Positions 5,117 through 6,339 of a stretch of 6,339 nt of DNA are shown here, piece after piece. Made by a program: the position numbers and the translations under genes. Each line of letters opens with the position of its first letter. Positions within the stretch are counted from its first letter, which is position 1. Origin of the DNA: Thermodesulfobacteriota bacterium (GTDB taxonomy: Bacteria; Desulfobacterota; Desulfocorpusculales; Desulfocorpusculum); NCBI GenBank assembly GCA_028275295.1, contig JAPWUY010000117.1, positions 1 through 6,339 of the forward strand. The letters run 5' to 3'. The notes beneath the pieces are model-generated. The model saw only the letters and a program-made list of their open reading frames with translations. It was not told the origin of the DNA and did not search any database.

Positions 5117-6339
5117 ATGCAAGAAGGGCCCAAGAAAGTCCTCATAGTGGATGACGAGGAGATCCTCACCTGGATAATGTCCAAGACCTTGGCCAAGGAC
5201 AGGAAGCGATACGAGGTCTTGGTGGCCAACGATTGCTCCAAAGCGCTCCAGATAATGGACGAGGTCCCCATAGATCTGGTCATCACGGACATAAGGATGC
5301 CCGGCATGTCGGGTCTCGACATGATAGAGGAGGTGCGTCAGAGACATCCTGACACCAAGGTCATAGTCATGACCGCCTACGGGAGCCCCGAGATCCAGAA
5401 GGAGGCCATAAACAGGGGCTGCCTCTACTATCTGGAAAAGCCCTTCAAGATAGAGGAACTCAGAAGCCTCATCCTCGATGCCATAAAGGTGAGCAAGAAG
5501 GGGTTCGTGGGAAGGGTTGCCGATCTCCAGCTCACGGACATAATCCAGCTCAACTGTTTGGCAAGGATGAAAACAGCTCTGTCCGTCTCCAAGGAGGATA
5601 TGGAGGGGATCATCTACTTCGAGGATGGGGAAATAGTCCATGCCCAATGCGGTTCCAAGACAGGCGAGGCAGCCCTGTTCGAGATCCTCAAATGGGAAGG
5701 GGGAGACTTCAGCACATTGAGTGGGGCCGAGGCATCAACCAGGACCATAAACAGACCATGGCAAGAGCTCCTCATAGAGGGAATGAGGCAGAAAGATGAA
5801 GGTGCGGGAGGCGAAGGTGGAGGCCCAGAAGCAGTGAATCTGAGAGAAACAGAGGACGAGGAGGATTACGAGGAGGACGATTTCGGGGCCCCGGAGATAG
5901 ATTACGAGACGGGCCAGCCCAAAGTTGCCCAGGGCTCCAAAGACTCCCTGGATAGCACAGCCTCCCAGGAGACCCCATTGGAGACGATCAGTGTGGCAGA
6001 GACCATCCCGAAAGAGGCCATAAGAGACCCATTCAAGGAAAGGCCCCGTTCGACCAAAGAAAAGGCCAAGTTGATCCAGAAACTGCTAGCAGATTGGCAA
6101 AAGGAAAGCGAGGAGATTCAAGGGGCAGCGGTAGTTACAACGGATGGAATAGCTCTAGGGGCCCATCTCAGCAAAAGCAGGCTCACCCAGGAACAATTCT
6201 CTGCCCTGACAGGTCAGATATTCAAAGTGGGCCGAAAGGCCTCTCGCGCGACTGGAAGGGGGGAATTGGAGGAGATGTACATCAAGGGAGCAGTTGGCAC
6301 CCTCTATCTCTATCTAATAGAATCTAAGGCCGTGTTGGG
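5117..6339 (+). CDS. Response regulator fusion REC - PATAN/DUF4388 - Roadblock/LC7 (partial, 3' truncated)
   Basis: The frame is open for 407 complete codons with no stop before the window end. Residues 6-122 form a receiver domain with every key residue: acidic pair D12/D13, phospho-acceptor D58 (VITDIRMPG), T86 and K108 (LEKPF). Residues about 129-222 match the PATAN/DUF4388 pattern: FVGRVADLQLTDIIQLN, then GIIYFEDGEIVHAQ, a GEAALFEILKWEGGDF motif and a closing helix LLIEGMR. Residues 226-315 are a low-complexity linker with an acidic core (EDEEDYEEDDF). Residues about 316 onward resemble a Roadblock/LC7 domain: a leading amphipathic helix, GAAVVTTDGIALGAHL, a second helix, and strands EEMYIKGAVGTLYLYLIES. 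No DNA-binding or AAA+ domain is visible in the part seen. Roadblock proteins such as MglB act on small Ras-like GTPases, and PATAN regulators in cyanobacteria bind pilus motor components, so an output through protein contacts is inferred. The kinase immediately upstream (31-base gap) is the likely phosphodonor. The missing 3' end may be only the Roadblock C-terminus or may hold further domains. Confidence 0.88.
   Translation, partial: MQEGPKKVLIVDDEEILTWIMSKTLAKDRKRYEVLVANDCSKALQIMDEVPIDLVITDIRMPGMSGLDMIEEVRQRHPDTKVIVMTAYGSPEIQKEAINRGCLYYLEKPFKIEELRSLILDAIKVSKKGFVGRVADLQLTDIIQLNCLARMKTALSVSKEDMEGIIYFEDGEIVHAQCGSKTGEAALFEILKWEGGDFSTLSGAEASTRTINRPWQELLIEGMRQKDEGAGGEGGGPEAVNLRETEDEEDYEEDDFGAPEIDYETGQPKVAQGSKDSLDSTASQETPLETISVAETIPKEAIRDPFKERPRSTKEKAKLIQKLLADWQKESEEIQGAAVVTTDGIALGAHLSKSRLTQEQFSALTGQIFKVGRKASRATGRGELEEMYIKGAVGTLYLYLIESKAVL

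Noticed and set aside
4982..5647. A 221-codon minus-strand frame across the kinase-regulator junction
   Set aside because: It overlaps the well-supported receiver domain and kinase C-terminus, and its His/Leu/Asp-rich composition looks like a complement shadow.
6094..6327. A 77-codon plus-strand frame near the window end
   Set aside because: It is out of frame with the Roadblock-like domain that covers the same bases, and its Gly/Ser/Arg composition is that of a frame-shifted shadow.
1..6339. Mobile elements, CRISPR arrays, tRNA or rRNA genes
   Set aside because: No direct or terminal inverted repeats, spacer-repeat periodicity, transposase-like frame or RNA-gene signature was seen; the window is densely coding on one strand.

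Overview
The window looks like part of a bacterial chromosome from a Gram-negative, piliated organism. All credible genes are on the + strand, there are no long gaps, and neighbours are separated by short junctions or overlaps. Codon use is purine-rich, with many AGG/AGA arginine codons, ATA isoleucine codons and GAG/AAG. Together with the gene set this suggests a Desulfobacterota-like (formerly deltaproteobacterial), possibly thermophilic lineage. That placement is an inference from codon flavour and domain content, not a demonstrated assignment.

Bases 1 to about 3746 are the distal part of a type IV pilus alignment/secretin operon in the standard order pilN (last 30 codons only), pilO, pilP, pilQ. 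PilN and PilO form the inner-membrane/periplasmic alignment complex. PilP is a lipoprotein that links it to the secretin. PilQ is the outer-membrane channel through which the pilus passes. pilP and pilQ overlap by ATGA, and pilP begins at a TTG with a strong ribosome binding site.

A 17-bp hairpin (3777-3813) closes the pil genes. Only 18 bases later begins a soluble PAS-HisKA-HATPase histidine kinase (3832-5085), followed after 31 bases by a response regulator gene (5117 onward) that runs off the window end without a stop codon. That open-ended gene is the most interesting item. It has an intact receiver domain, then a PATAN/DUF4388-type domain, then a long acidic linker, then a Roadblock/LC7 (MglB-like) domain. 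It has no visible DNA-binding or AAA+ output domain.

Taken together, the window pairs the pilus envelope machinery with a cytoplasmic two-component system. The regulator's outputs resemble modules that elsewhere control pilus motors (PATAN) and the polarity GTPase MglA (Roadblock). A reasonable hypothesis is a phosphorylation-controlled, protein-level switch for pilus activity or polarity in place of transcriptional control.
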